A stretch of DNA of 64,000 nucleotides from Variovorax sp. WS11 (GCF_010499245.1 NZ_JAAGOW010000004.1:806001-870000), one strand, 5' to 3'; positions 1-8,516 are shown, counted from the stretch's first letter. Numbers and translations are program-made. Notes: generated by a model from the sequence alone, not told the origin.

Positions 1-2
1 AC

Positions 3-602
3 CTCTATGCAATGCACTTCGATCCTATCGCAAGCGCAGGCGATTTCGAGAGTCGGGTCAACGCCGACTATCTCGTTTATGCGCTGGAGCAGCGCAACGG
101 GGATGCTTCCAAGACACTGGCGCCGGATATCCAGGCGGAGTTGGACAAACTGGTAGCGGCGGATCTGGTCATATTCAGCTTTCCAATTTTCTGGTTCTCA
201 ACGCCCGCGATTCTGAAAGGATGGATCGACCGGGTGCTGGTTTCAGGGCGTTGCTACGGCGGCATGCGGTTCTACGACCGTGGTGGACTCGCCGGAAAGA
301 AGGCTTTGGTGGCGTTGACGCTCGGCGGACAGTCGCACATGTTTGAACCCGATGGGGTGCATGGGCCACTGGAAGAGATGCTCAAGCATCTTCTTCGTGG
401 AACGCTGGGTTACGTCGGCTTCGATGTTCTGCAGCCCTTCATTGGATGGCACGTTCCCTATGTAAGCCAGGAAACACGCGTTGCGCTCCTCGAAGAGTAT
501 CGAGACCGGCTGCTCAACCTCGAATCCGAGCCGCCCATGGATTTCCCGACCCTCGGCGACTTCGATGAACTGCTGCGCCCTGTCCGCCGGGTTGCCAGCT
601 AG
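3..602 (+). CDS. NAD(P)H:quinone oxidoreductase, flavodoxin-like fold (5' cut by window edge)
   Basis: The frame is open to the left edge and reads LYAM before the first internal Met, which matches the DLYAM segment that normally sits near residue 35 of this family, so the true start lies outside the window. The visible 199 residues cover most of a Flavodoxin_2-type protein: the FSFPIFWFSTPAILKGWIDR segment forms part of the FMN pocket, and LTLGGQ follows the next strand. Family members transfer two electrons from NAD(P)H to quinones or related electrophiles in the cytosol. The stop lies 15 bp before the next forward gene, so co-transcription is likely. The family is secure; the substrate is unknown. 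Confidence 0.85.
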   Translation, partial: LYAMHFDPIASAGDFESRVNADYLVYALEQRNGDASKTLAPDIQAELDKLVAADLVIFSFPIFWFSTPAILKGWIDRVLVSGRCYGGMRFYDRGGLAGKKALVALTLGGQSHMFEPDGVHGPLEEMLKHLLRGTLGYVGFDVLQPFIGWHVPYVSQETRVALLEEYRDRLLNLESEPPMDFPTLGDFDELLRPVRRVAS

Positions 603-617
603 GCAGGAGCTGCCATC

Positions 618-1466
618 ATGCATTCGAGAACGCATTCTGCCGACGGTCAGGATAGCGTTTCCGCCCAGATCAGCTATCTCGTACCGATGAAGGACAAGCC
701 GACGACATATGTTTGCGATCCGCCGGCGGGCAAACCGGCGCTCAATGCGACGTATGAATGGCAGCCTGCGGTTGTGCGCAATGCGAGGCCGCTGCGTGCT
801 CGACTCTCGCTCGAACACGAAGGTTTTCTGCTCGCGGATCACACCAGTGCGACGTCGAATTTCTGGGACGACTCGCTCGTGCGTTCGGTCTACTTCCCGG
901 AGGTTGAAGAGCTCGTCCGATCTCTCACCGGCGCACGCGAGGCGCTCGTCTTCGATCACACTCGCAGGCGCCGCACGGGCCGCGGGCCGCTGAACGGCAA
1001 TCAACTCACCTTCAGCGACGTCCGTGAGCCAGTGGGTAAAGCGCATGCAGACTTCACCGCCCGGTCGGCGGTAGCAAGGTTGAAGTTGGAAGTGGGAGCG
1101 CGAGCGGCCGAGCTGCAGGCCGGTAGATTCGCCATCATCAATGTGTGGCGGCCCCTGAATCGCGCTCCGATTCTTGATGCGCCTCTTGCTGTTCTCGATG
1201 CTGGAAGCATGCATGCCGAGGACCTAGTGGCAAGCGATCTGATTTATTCAGACCGGATCGGAGAGACATACAACCTCACCTACTCGCCCACCCATCGCTG
1301 GCACTATTTCCCTGAACAAAATAGGAACGAGGCGATCGTATTCAAGAACTTCGATAGTCAAAGCACCGCACCGTTTGCCCCTCATACGGCGTTCGACGAT
1401 CCCCATGCTCCGCCCGACGCGCCTTTGCGCGAAAGCATTGAGGCACGTGTGTTCGCGTTTTTCTAG
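618..1466 (+). CDS. CmcJ/NvfI family oxidoreductase (putative non-haem iron oxygenase)
   Basis: This 282-residue protein matches the CmcJ/NvfI/AsaB family, which includes cephamycin 7-alpha-hydroxylation and fungal meroterpenoid oxygenases. The start at 618 keeps the family's N-terminal SYLVPMKDKP segment; Met24 is an alternative start. Candidate iron ligands are H143 and D145 in the KAHADFT motif and H229 in THRWHYFP. An Arg/Asn-rich patch, INVWRPLNR, lies at 174-182. It sits between a quinone reductase and an aspartate-dehydrogenase-like gene in the same direction (41 bp to the next start), so the three probably form an operon acting on one small molecule. Family confidence is good; the reaction is not predictable from sequence. 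Confidence 0.82.
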   Translation: MHSRTHSADGQDSVSAQISYLVPMKDKPTTYVCDPPAGKPALNATYEWQPAVVRNARPLRARLSLEHEGFLLADHTSATSNFWDDSLVRSVYFPEVEELVRSLTGAREALVFDHTRRRRTGRGPLNGNQLTFSDVREPVGKAHADFTARSAVARLKLEVGARAAELQAGRFAIINVWRPLNRAPILDAPLAVLDAGSMHAEDLVASDLIYSDRIGETYNLTYSPTHRWHYFPEQNRNEAIVFKNFDSQSTAPFAPHTAFDDPHAPPDAPLRESIEARVFAFF

Positions 1467-1507
1467 TTCAGCGTCTCCCTCGCGCGCCGCATGATCCTGA
1501 CTGCGAC

Positions 1508-2431
1508 ATGTCCCGCGAATCATCGCGCTTCACGTTCGGTGACTGCGTCGGAGCTCAATCTGCGGAGCGCCAAGCCGTGCTAAAAGTCGCCCTGCTTGGG
1601 ATCGCCGTGCGGGCGGAGGAGCTGCGAGATGCCATTCGACGCCACGCGGGGGGCACCGCTGGAGAGATAGTAGGTTGGGCCGACCCTGCCGACGACGCCG
1701 CAGATGATTCATCGCATGGTGTGCTCGGCTTGATACTTCGGTCTCAGCCAGATGTCGTCCTCGAATGCGCCGATGCACGTGCAGTCCGTCGCTACGCGCC
1801 GGCCCTCGTGAAGACCGGCATCCCGCTGGTGATTACGTCCGTTGGCGCATTGATCGGAAGAGATGCAGCTTGCGTGCATGCAGCGCCAGGAAAGGTGAGC
1901 TTCCTGCCGCATAACATGCAGGCGTACGCGGAGCTCTTCTCGTTTCGAACGAAAGTTAGCGGCACTCTGACATATCAGGCCCGGAAGTCTCTTGAACAAT
2001 GGCTCGGTGAAACGAGCTGGGCAGAGTGGCGAGGACTTGAAGCGTTGGATGAGCCCGTTTGCTTCTATCGGGGGCCCGCGGATAACGCTGCTCAGTTGTT
2101 TCCGCTGCATGCGGCAGAGTGGGCGTCGGCAGCCTTGGCGGTAGGCATGAGCGCCTTGAGCACCGAGCTCTGGATCGATTCATCGGGGCTGGGCGATGGG
2201 GCCGTGTTCGCCGGGCACAAGCAGTTAACAGCACCTCCTGGTTTGTCGGCTGGTGCCGAAGAATCTGACCGCTGGGCAGCGGGCCTCATTGACCCTGCAC
2301 GGCGCGTGCCGCTTCACTTGGCTGTGGAGGCGATCGACCAGATGCCGCTTGGTGGATGTCCTTCTTTCTTGGCCGCCGACCTTTCTCCGTTGGAGACGAA
2401 TTCATCGAACGATGTTCCGAAAGCTCTGTAG
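1508..2431 (+). CDS. Aspartate dehydrogenase-like protein (DUF108 type)
   Basis: The 307-residue product has the two-part layout of L-aspartate dehydrogenases: an N-terminal nucleotide-binding half containing VLECADARAVRRYAPAL and VITSVGALIG (about 85-120), and a C-terminal DUF108-like half (about 155-285) with the TYQARKSLEQW and DNAAQLFPLHAAEWASAA segments. Known family members use NAD(P) to interconvert oxaloacetate plus ammonia and aspartate. The expected glycine-rich loop after the first strand reads LLGIAVRAEEL and keeps only one glycine, so cofactor binding may be altered. The first 23 residues before VLKVALLG are not conserved-looking and the start could lie further in. It is the last gene of the forward cluster and converges on the oxidoreductase genes downstream. 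Confidence 0.72.
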   Translation: MSRESSRFTFGDCVGAQSAERQAVLKVALLGIAVRAEELRDAIRRHAGGTAGEIVGWADPADDAADDSSHGVLGLILRSQPDVVLECADARAVRRYAPALVKTGIPLVITSVGALIGRDAACVHAAPGKVSFLPHNMQAYAELFSFRTKVSGTLTYQARKSLEQWLGETSWAEWRGLEALDEPVCFYRGPADNAAQLFPLHAAEWASAALAVGMSALSTELWIDSSGLGDGAVFAGHKQLTAPPGLSAGAEESDRWAAGLIDPARRVPLHLAVEAIDQMPLGGCPSFLAADLSPLETNSSNDVPKAL

Positions 2432-2609
2432 TGGTCTGCGCCCGACTATCTCCACACACTCGATGCGCCACAGAGCTCGTCCAAAGGATCTGGCCGCCAG
2501 GATCCACTCCGTGATCGTCGAAAACCGCGGTTGTGCCGCCGGTTGTCAATGGCTGGTCGAGTCACGGGATGGGATGTCAGCATCGTCTATGCTGACATGC
2601 GCCAATGTG

Positions 2610-3068
2610 CTATCCCAGCATCGCCGCAGCCGCCTTGATGGCTTCGCGGATGCGACCGTAGGTGCCGCAGCGGCACACGTTTTCGATTGCATCGATGTCG
2701 GCGTCAGTCGGGTTGCGGGTGCGCCGCAAGAGGTCGACTGCCGCCATGATCTGTCCCGGTTGGCAGAAGCCGCATTGCGGCACGTCGAGGTTCATCCAGG
2801 CCTGCTGTACCGGATGCAGCGTGTTGCCGTTGGCCAGGCCCTCGATGGTCGTCACCTGCCGGCCGCGCACGTCGGCCACCCGCGTCGAGCACGCGGTGAC
2901 CGCCTTGCCGTCCACGTGGCAGGTGCACGCCTTGCACACGTTGATGCCGCAGCCATACTTCGGGCCAGTGACGCCGAGTTTGTCACGCAGCACCCACAGT
3001 AGCGCCATGTCGTCGGGCGCCTCGACGTCAACGTTGCTGCCGTTCACCTTAAAAGATTGCACAGGCAT
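2610..3068 (-). CDS. iorA: Isoquinoline 1-oxidoreductase-type small subunit, [2Fe-2S] protein
   Basis: This 152-residue protein is a complete small subunit of a xanthine-oxidase-family molybdenum hydroxylase. C40, C45, C48 and C60 form the plant-ferredoxin-type cluster site, and C99, C102, C132 and C134 (CGFC...CRCGTYGRIREAI) form the second cluster site. It passes electrons from the molybdopterin subunit to an outside acceptor during hydroxylation of an N-heterocycle or aldehyde. The start at 3068 follows the large-subunit stop by 11 bp in the same direction. Because the large subunit upstream is split by an IS, the small subunit may now be orphaned or poorly expressed. Confidence 0.9.
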   Translation of the reverse strand: MPVQSFKVNGSNVDVEAPDDMALLWVLRDKLGVTGPKYGCGINVCKACTCHVDGKAVTACSTRVADVRGRQVTTIEGLANGNTLHPVQQAWMNLDVPQCGFCQPGQIMAAVDLLRRTRNPTDADIDAIENVCRCGTYGRIREAIKAAAAMLG

Positions 3069-3079
3069 GGTAGGGCTCC

Positions 3080-3665
3080 TCAGGCGGGGACCGGCACAGT
3101 GACCGGCGTGGGCAGCTTGCCCGGGGGGACGGGGGTGAAGTCGACCGGGAAATTCAAGGGGAAGCTGCGCGGCTTCCGACCGGTGGCGCGCGCATAGGCG
3201 TTGGCGATCGCGCCCGAGCTGGCCGATAGACCGACCTCTCCCAGGCCGCCGATCGCTTCGCCGCTGCTGGGGGGCATGATGATGATCTTCACGTCCTTCG
3301 GATAGTTCTTCATGCGCGCGAAGTGGTATTGCGAGTAGCTGCCTTCCAGCGGCAGACCGTTCTGAATATGCAGGCCGGCCGTCAGCACGATGGAGATCGA
3401 TTCGCACAGGCCGCCCTGCATCTGCGCCTCGATGCCCGAGGGGTTGATGGGCGTGCCGACGTCGATCGCGATGGTGGCGCGAGTCACTTTGGTGTCGGTC
3501 GGTACCCATGCGTCGATCTCGACGATGCAGGCCGTGAAGGACTTTGACTCCTGGTGCACGCCCACGCCCTGCGCAAAGCCCGCCGGCATGGCTTTGCCCC
3601 ATTGCGCCGCCTCGGCTACCGCCTTCAGCACCGCGCGTGCGCGCGGCAGGCGCAAGTACTCGAGG
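3080..3665 (-). pseudogene. iorB: C-terminal fragment of iorB-type molybdopterin large subunit (IS-disrupted)
   Basis: The reverse frame from the IS boundary at 3665 to the stop at 3080 encodes the last ~195 residues of an isoquinoline 1-oxidoreductase large subunit, beginning EYLRLPRARAVLKAVAEAA. It holds the GGLGEVGL segment, which carries the family's active-site Glu, and FPLNFPVDFTPV near the C-terminus. Its N-terminal part lies beyond the inserted element, at 5896-7505. The open frame runs back into the IS without a natural start, so this half is not expected to be functional on its own. Confidence 0.88.
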
Positions 3666-3712
3666 CTTACTTTCCGCAGGTCGGCAGACGCATTTGCGCG
3701 TAATTTCCTGAC
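3666..3712 (+). repeat. Left terminal inverted repeat of the IS1634-family element
   Basis: The outer end reads CTTACTTTCCGCAGGTCGG and the inner end CGTAATTTCCTGAC. It is the reverse complement of 5849-5895 apart from one base near the middle (C against G after CAGGTCGG). Confidence 0.92.
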
Positions 3713-3723
3713 GCCCGGGAAGA

Positions 3724-4074
3724 TCAGGGTTGGCGCGGTGCTTCCAGGTCGATGAGGCGCTCGGTCTGCTCCTCCCACGCCCGCATGAGCTTCTTGGCGT
3801 GGCGTTGGTTGTCTATGGCCTGCTGCAGCAAACTGGCCTGCTCGGGCGTGACCACGCGGTGCACAAGCTTGCCGTCCCTGAGGTGGCCCCATTCGTAGTA
3901 CGGACCGTGCCGCGCCGAGGGGTCCTGGGCGCAGCGGCAACTCGGCCTGCCGCACACCTTCGTGCGCTTGTGCAGCGTGCCGGAGCACAGGTATTCGATC
4001 TCGGTGAGCGCGGCTCGGATGCGCCCGATCTTCTCGCGGGTTTGCTCAATGCGTTGGGCGACTGAACTCGGCAT
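3724..4074 (-). CDS. Small IS-borne protein with Cys-rich motif (DUF6788-like)
   Basis: A 116-residue protein is encoded divergently from the transposase and lies wholly within the IS. It begins with a predicted helical segment (about 1-35) and has CGRPSCRCA at about 41-49 followed by HGPYYEWG, resembling the DUF6788 family of short proteins found beside transposases. The three closely spaced Cys residues could bind a metal. The C-terminal half is charged and helical. Its role in transposition is unknown; a DNA-binding accessory role is an inference. The start at 4074 and the transposase start at 4119 share a 44-bp divergent promoter gap. Confidence 0.7.
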   Translation of the reverse strand: MPSSVAQRIEQTREKIGRIRAALTEIEYLCSGTLHKRTKVCGRPSCRCAQDPSARHGPYYEWGHLRDGKLVHRVVTPEQASLLQQAIDNQRHAKKLMRAWEEQTERLIDLEAPRQP

Positions 4075-4118
4075 AGGCTCTTGACGGGTGTGTTGCTGGC
4101 GATAATAATATCGCCAGC

Positions 4119-5834
4119 ATGCCGCGCTCGCAAGCCCCCACTTCCACCATGGAGGAGGCAGGCTTCACTCTTCACACCGAGCGCCTGGGCCCGCTGCCCC
4201 TGATCAACCACTTCATCGAGCGCATCGGGCTGACCGAGACGCTGTCGCGCTTCGTGGCCTCGGACCGGCGTTGCGCCGTCAGTCACGCCAGCGCGCTGGG
4301 CGTGCTGCTGCGCTCCATCATCGTCGAGCGTGAGCCCATCTACCGTCAGCAGGAGACGGTGCACGGCTTCGCCGACGGCATGTTCGGCATCAGCGCCCGG
4401 GAGATGGGGCACCTGAGCGACGACCGCCTCGGACGGGCCCTGGACCACCTGTTCGATGCCGACCGCACCGCGTTGCTCACCGAACTCGTCCTGGCCGTCG
4501 GGCAGCGCTTCGGTGTGCGTTTCGAGGAGTTCCACAACGACTCCACGACGATCAGCTTCTGTGGCAGCTATCGCGGCGCGGGCGGGCGCCAGATCCGGGG
4601 GCGAACCGCCCCGGCGATCACGTACGGGAGGTCCAAAGCGCACCGCCCCGATCTCAAGCAGCTGCTGTTCATCCTCACCATGAGCGCCGATGGCAACGTC
4701 CCCGTGGCGTTTCGCTGCACCGACGGCAACACCAGCGACTCAGTCACCCACATCGAGACTTGGAACACGCTACGCGCCATTGCCGGCAGCAGCGACTTCT
4801 TGTATTGCGCGGACTCAAAACTTTGTTCCCGCGAGAACATGGATCACATCGACCGCGCGGGCGGCCGCTTCGTCACCGTCATGCCGCGCAACCGGCTGGA
4901 GGATGCGCAGTTCCGCGAATGGATCCAGACCCACACGCCCGAATGGACCCTGGTCTGGGACCGGCCCAACCCGCGTTACGGCGACGGGCCGCGCGACTGC
5001 TGGTACGTGCACCGCGCCCCTCTGCCCTCCATGGAGGCCTGGTCCATCGTCTGGGTCTGGAGCACGCTGCTGACGCTGCGCCAGCACGCCCGGCGCCTGC
5101 GCAACATCGCTGCGGCCATCGAGCAGTTCGAGGATCTGCGCCGGCGCCTGGCCTCCTCCAAGACCCGACTGCGCGGCGCCCCGGAGATCGACCTGCAGAT
5201 CAAGCTCCTCCTGGAGCAGCACCACGTGGGCCGCTACCTCAAGGTGCGCCGCGTCGTGCGCGAGGAGCATGTATTCAAGCAAGCGCGCCGCGGTCGCCCC
5301 GGCCCCGACACCGCCTACCGCAAGATCACCAAGCGGCGCTTTGACGTGCAGTGGGTCATTGACGAGGACGCCATCACCTACGACCGCAGGAGTGATGGCT
5401 GCTATCCGTTGATGACCAACGACCGCACGCTCACCGCCGCCCAGGTCCTTGAGGCCCACAAGGGCCAGCCCATGATCGAGAAGCGCTTCGAGCAGGTCAA
5501 GACCGTGCACGAAATCGCCCCGGTCTTCCTCAAGAACGAGGGGCGCATCGAAGCGCTGTTCACGCTATACGCCATCGCGCTGTTGGTTCAAGCCCTCATC
5601 GAGCGCGAGCTGCGCCAGGCCATGGCGCGCGAGGGCATCGAAGAACTCCCCATCTATCCCGAGCAACGCCAGTGCGCGCACCCCACCACCGAGCAGGTGC
5701 TACGGCTGTTCAGCCTCGCCGAGCGCCACCATCTGCTTCAGCACGGACACCCCGTCCAGGTCTTCGACCTCAAGCTCACACAGTTGCAGCGCCAAGTGCT
5801 CGCCCTCCTTGGCGTCCCGCCCGGCACGTTCTAG
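4119..5834 (+). CDS. IS1634-family transposase
   Basis: A 571-residue DDE transposase of the IS4 superfamily, IS1634 branch. Catalytic acidic residues are visible in the contexts EFHNDSTTISF, FLYCADSKLCSRENMD and, near the C-terminus, MIEKRFEQVKTVHEIAPVF. The length is normal for the family and there is no internal stop. It lies between terminal inverted repeats and a divergent small gene. It is likely competent for transposition, as the element has clean ends and a target duplication. Confidence 0.92.
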   Translation: MPRSQAPTSTMEEAGFTLHTERLGPLPLINHFIERIGLTETLSRFVASDRRCAVSHASALGVLLRSIIVEREPIYRQQETVHGFADGMFGISAREMGHLSDDRLGRALDHLFDADRTALLTELVLAVGQRFGVRFEEFHNDSTTISFCGSYRGAGGRQIRGRTAPAITYGRSKAHRPDLKQLLFILTMSADGNVPVAFRCTDGNTSDSVTHIETWNTLRAIAGSSDFLYCADSKLCSRENMDHIDRAGGRFVTVMPRNRLEDAQFREWIQTHTPEWTLVWDRPNPRYGDGPRDCWYVHRAPLPSMEAWSIVWVWSTLLTLRQHARRLRNIAAAIEQFEDLRRRLASSKTRLRGAPEIDLQIKLLLEQHHVGRYLKVRRVVREEHVFKQARRGRPGPDTAYRKITKRRFDVQWVIDEDAITYDRRSDGCYPLMTNDRTLTAAQVLEAHKGQPMIEKRFEQVKTVHEIAPVFLKNEGRIEALFTLYAIALLVQALIERELRQAMAREGIEELPIYPEQRQCAHPTTEQVLRLFSLAERHHLLQHGHPVQVFDLKLTQLQRQVLALLGVPPGTF

Positions 5835-5848
5835 ACCCGTCCTTCGCA

Positions 5849-5895
5849 GTCAGGAAATTACGCGCAAATGCGTCTCCCGACCTGCGGAAAGTAAG
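5849..5895 (-). repeat. Right terminal inverted repeat of the IS1634-family element
   Basis: This is the partner of 3666-3712. The next six bases outward, TCGAGG, repeat the six bases left of the other end. Confidence 0.92.
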
Positions 5896-7505
5896 TCGAG
5901 GCGGAAGGCGACCGGATCTTTTCGTAGCGCCCTCGCCATCTCGTCGACCAGGATCTCTTCCACCAAGCGCGAGGGCTGGATGTGTACTGAACGGTAGGAG
6001 CAGGTGTTGATGTCCATCGCCACCGGCGTCAGAAGCTTGGTGGTGACGCCGAAGTTGTACGGCGAAGTGACCATGGTCTTGAACATGATCTGCTCGATGG
6101 CGAAGTTGCCCGCCGTCTGCGGAAAACCGTTGGGTAGTGCAGTGGCCGCGGCACCCAGCATCTCGCCGAAGCCGTGGCGCGTATCGAGCCGCACTCCGGC
6201 GATACGTTGCTCGAAAGCGATGACCTGACCCAGCAGCATCGTGGCGCGCGCTCGATGGAACATGGGCGGGCGCACGCGGCCGTGGCGCATGTCGTCGGTG
6301 CGGTGGTACATCAGGCGGCAGGGGCGGCCCAACGCCTTGGAGATCTGTACCGCTTGCAGCGTCGCGTCCCAGAACAGCCGGCGCCCGAAGGAGCCGCCCG
6401 AGGGCACCGCATGCACCTTGACCTTCTCCAGCGGCAAGCCGAGATCTGCAGCCACTGCCTGCTGCGTGACGATCGGGCTCTGCAGACCGGACCAGATCTC
6501 AGCCCGGTCGGCGCGCACATCGGCGATGGCGCATTCGGTTTCCATCGGGCAGTGCGAGACAGCCGCAAACTCGAACTCGCCTTCGACCGTCAGCGCGCCC
6601 AGCGGCGGCAGCAGGAAAGGTAGCAGCGCGGATTTCAGCTTCTGCTGGATACTGCCGTTGGATTCGTCGGCGACCGCGCCTGCGGTCCATGTGACGTCGA
6701 GCGCATTCACCGCAGCCCAGGCCTGCCCGAATGTCTCGGCCATCACCGCCACGCCTGGCGGCGTGGGCACGATGCCGTTCGTGGCGGGAATCGGCGCAAT
6801 GCCGAGAACGCCCGGCATGCCCATCACCGCGGTCGTGTTGTTGATGCGCACGAACTTGCCGTTGATGGTCGGCGGTCGGCACACCATGGTTGGCTTCGCG
6901 TCGGGGACCGTCTGGTCGAGTGTGAACTTCTTGCGTCCGGTCACGATGTCCATCGCATCGAGCCGCGTCACGCGCTGGCCGACCACCGCGTTCGCGGAGC
7001 TCGTGAGCAGCCCGCCCAAACCGCCGAGCAACGGCATGCCCGCATGCAGCGAACGCACGCTCGACGAGCCCCCGGTAAGCTGATTGAAGAACAGCTCGGG
7101 GCTGGCGTCGGCGGAGCCGACTTCGATCGCGTTCAACGGAAGACCTAGCTTGTCGGCGAGCATCATCGCGGCGGCGGTGGCGATGCCCTGACCCGATTCC
7201 AGGCGCGGAAGCTCCAACCTGACGCGGCCGTTCGCGACGCTCCGGACCTTGACCAGAGGCATGGTCGGCAGCGCTGTAACGGTCACTGCATCGCCGATGT
7301 CGATCAGGTCGGTCGTGTCGGGTGGCGTCATCGGCAGTATCGCGGCCTGGACCGACGAGGGGGCCGCCAGGCCGCCGAGTCCCGCGGCGGCTGAAATCAA
7401 CGGCGCGGAGGCCGCGTATCCCAGCAGGTTGCGCCGGCGCATGCCGGGCGGTTCGTCATGAAACGGCGCATGCGTGGGGCCCGCGCCGGATTTCGGATGC
7501 TCCAT
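5896..7505 (-). pseudogene. iorB: N-terminal fragment of iorB-type molybdopterin large subunit (IS-disrupted)
   Basis: This frame starts at 7505 and encodes about 536 residues before the IS boundary; translation would run ~15 codons into the IS and stop at 5850. The N-terminus has a twin-arginine-type leader (MRRRNLLGYAASAP followed by a hydrophobic, Ala/Gly-rich stretch), implying Tat export of a folded cofactor enzyme. Molybdopterin-binding segments such as PSGGSFGRRLFWDA are present. The missing C-terminus lies at 3080-3665. Together with the 2Fe-2S subunit it would form an isoquinoline 1-oxidoreductase-like hydroxylase. Precise IS excision would restore it. Confidence 0.9.
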
Positions 7506-7568
7506 CCTTATCTCCTGTCTTTTGGTAGTGGCGAACAGGGCTCAATATGGCATGATCGCCGCGCCAAA

Positions 7569-7588
7569 AATGTCTTTTCAAAGACATT
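7569..7588. promoter_or_regulatory. 20-bp palindromic operator candidate between iorB and a Crp/Fnr gene
   Basis: AATGTCTTTTCAAAGACATT has 9-bp perfect arms (AATGTCTTT and AAAGACATT) around a 2-bp centre. It lies 64 bp upstream of the iorB start and 81 bp upstream of the preferred start of the divergent Crp/Fnr gene. Crp/Fnr proteins bind two-fold symmetric sites of this size, so local autoregulation and control of the oxidoreductase is a reasonable inference. Confidence 0.6.
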
Positions 7589-7668
7589 CCTTACGCGCGC
7601 ATTGCCGTCCTTCCCACGCGGCGCTGATGCGAGTGGAGGAGTGGGTCTGCGAGCTGAGGGCAACACGT

Positions 7669-8361
7669 ATGTCGTCGAAGGCCATGGAAACCATGCTCCG
7701 CGAGAGCTTGTGGGCGCAGACCCTGACGGTCGAGGAACTCGACCGTGTGGTGCGCGAGTCACACGAGTGCGAGGTGCCGGCCGCCGGGTTCGTGGTGCGC
7801 CGCGGAGAGCCCGCGGATCTCTGGCTTGGTGTCATCGAGGGCCTCGTGAAAATGTCGCTTTCTCTGGCCGATGGTCGCGTCTCTACTTTCACCGGGGTGA
7901 CCTCCGGTGGCTGGGCCGGCGAAGGATCTCTGCTGACGCCCGGTCCGTGGCGCTACGATGGCGTGGCCGTGCGTCCGACGCGCATGGCCTGCGTGCCGCG
8001 CCATACCTTCGAACGCCTGGTATCGACGAACCTCGATTTCAATCGGTTCCTTCTCTCGCACATCAACGCCCGCCTGAGCCTGTTCATCGGACTTATGGAG
8101 TTCGACCGCTTGCTGGGCCCGGACGCACGCGTCGCACGCTGCCTGGCAAGCCTGTTTGACCCTATTCTTTATCCGCAGGCGAGCAGCTTCATACGGCTGA
8201 CCCAGGACGAGATCGGGCTGTTGTCCGCGGTCTCTCGCCAGCGCGCCAACAGAGCATTGCATGCGCTTGAGCGCGCGGGTTTGCTGCGGGTAGAGCACGG
8301 CGGCGTCGAGGTGGTCGACCTTGGAGGTCTGCGCAGCTACCTTGGGGAGGAAGGCCCCTAG
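7669..8361 (+). CDS. Crp/Fnr family transcriptional regulator
   Basis: About 230 residues from the preferred Met at 7669, which is preceded by GAGGG; earlier in-frame Mets at 7627 and 7474 lack a good ribosome site. The N-terminal half is a cyclic-nucleotide-binding-like beta barrel (GFVVRRGEPADLWLGVIEGLV). A dimer helix follows (about residues 130-150), then a C-terminal winged helix with RLTQDEIGLLSAVSRQRANRALHALERAGLL, a Crp-type helix-turn-helix. No Fnr-type Cys cluster is seen. It is divergent from the disrupted iorBA genes and shares their intergenic palindrome, so it probably controls them. Confidence 0.85.
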   Translation: MSSKAMETMLRESLWAQTLTVEELDRVVRESHECEVPAAGFVVRRGEPADLWLGVIEGLVKMSLSLADGRVSTFTGVTSGGWAGEGSLLTPGPWRYDGVAVRPTRMACVPRHTFERLVSTNLDFNRFLLSHINARLSLFIGLMEFDRLLGPDARVARCLASLFDPILYPQASSFIRLTQDEIGLLSAVSRQRANRALHALERAGLLRVEHGGVEVVDLGGLRSYLGEEGP

Positions 8362-8396
8362 CGCTGTCGCCTCGCCGCTAAGAGTCGGAGTGTCAC

Positions 8397-8516
8397 TCAA
8401 TGATCCTTTCCCCCGAAGAGCGAGGGTGCGCAACACGAAAGCTTTCCCTTCCTGGTGTTCTCGATGCAAGGCTTCTCGAACTTTTCCGCCAGGAGCTCCA
8501 GTTCGATCTGAATCAT
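8397..8516 (-). CDS. Possible 39-residue small protein
   Basis: The peptide runs from MIQIELELLAEKFEKPC to LFGGKDH. Its start is preceded at good spacing by AGGAGG (9 nt before the ATG), much better than for chance ORFs in this region. It has an amphipathic N-terminal helix, three Cys (CIENT and SCC) and a basic middle. It converges with the Crp/Fnr gene, whose stop is 35 bp away. No family is recognised. A longer in-frame version starting at 8885 looks non-coding upstream of this Met. Confidence 0.4.
   Translation of the reverse strand: MIQIELELLAEKFEKPCIENTRKGKLSCCAPSLFGGKDH

Larger units (their letters stand above)
3666..5895. mobile_element. Complete IS1634-family insertion sequence inside iorB
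   Basis: The 2230-bp element is bounded by ~47-bp inverted repeats at 3666-3712 and 5849-5895 with a single mismatch noticed. It is flanked by the direct repeat TCGAGG (3660-3665 and 5896-5901), a 6-bp target duplication. It carries a forward 571-residue transposase and a divergent small gene. Joining the flanks with one TCGAGG copy restores the iorB frame (RLDLL then EYLRLP). Intact ends, intact transposase and a clean target duplication indicate a recent insertion. Confidence 0.93.

Noticed and set aside
243..1214. Long reverse ORF opposite the quinone reductase and CmcJ/NvfI genes
   Set aside because: The translation is Arg-rich and low in family-like motifs, and it is fully antisense to two genes with clear domains; typical GC-rich shadow frame.
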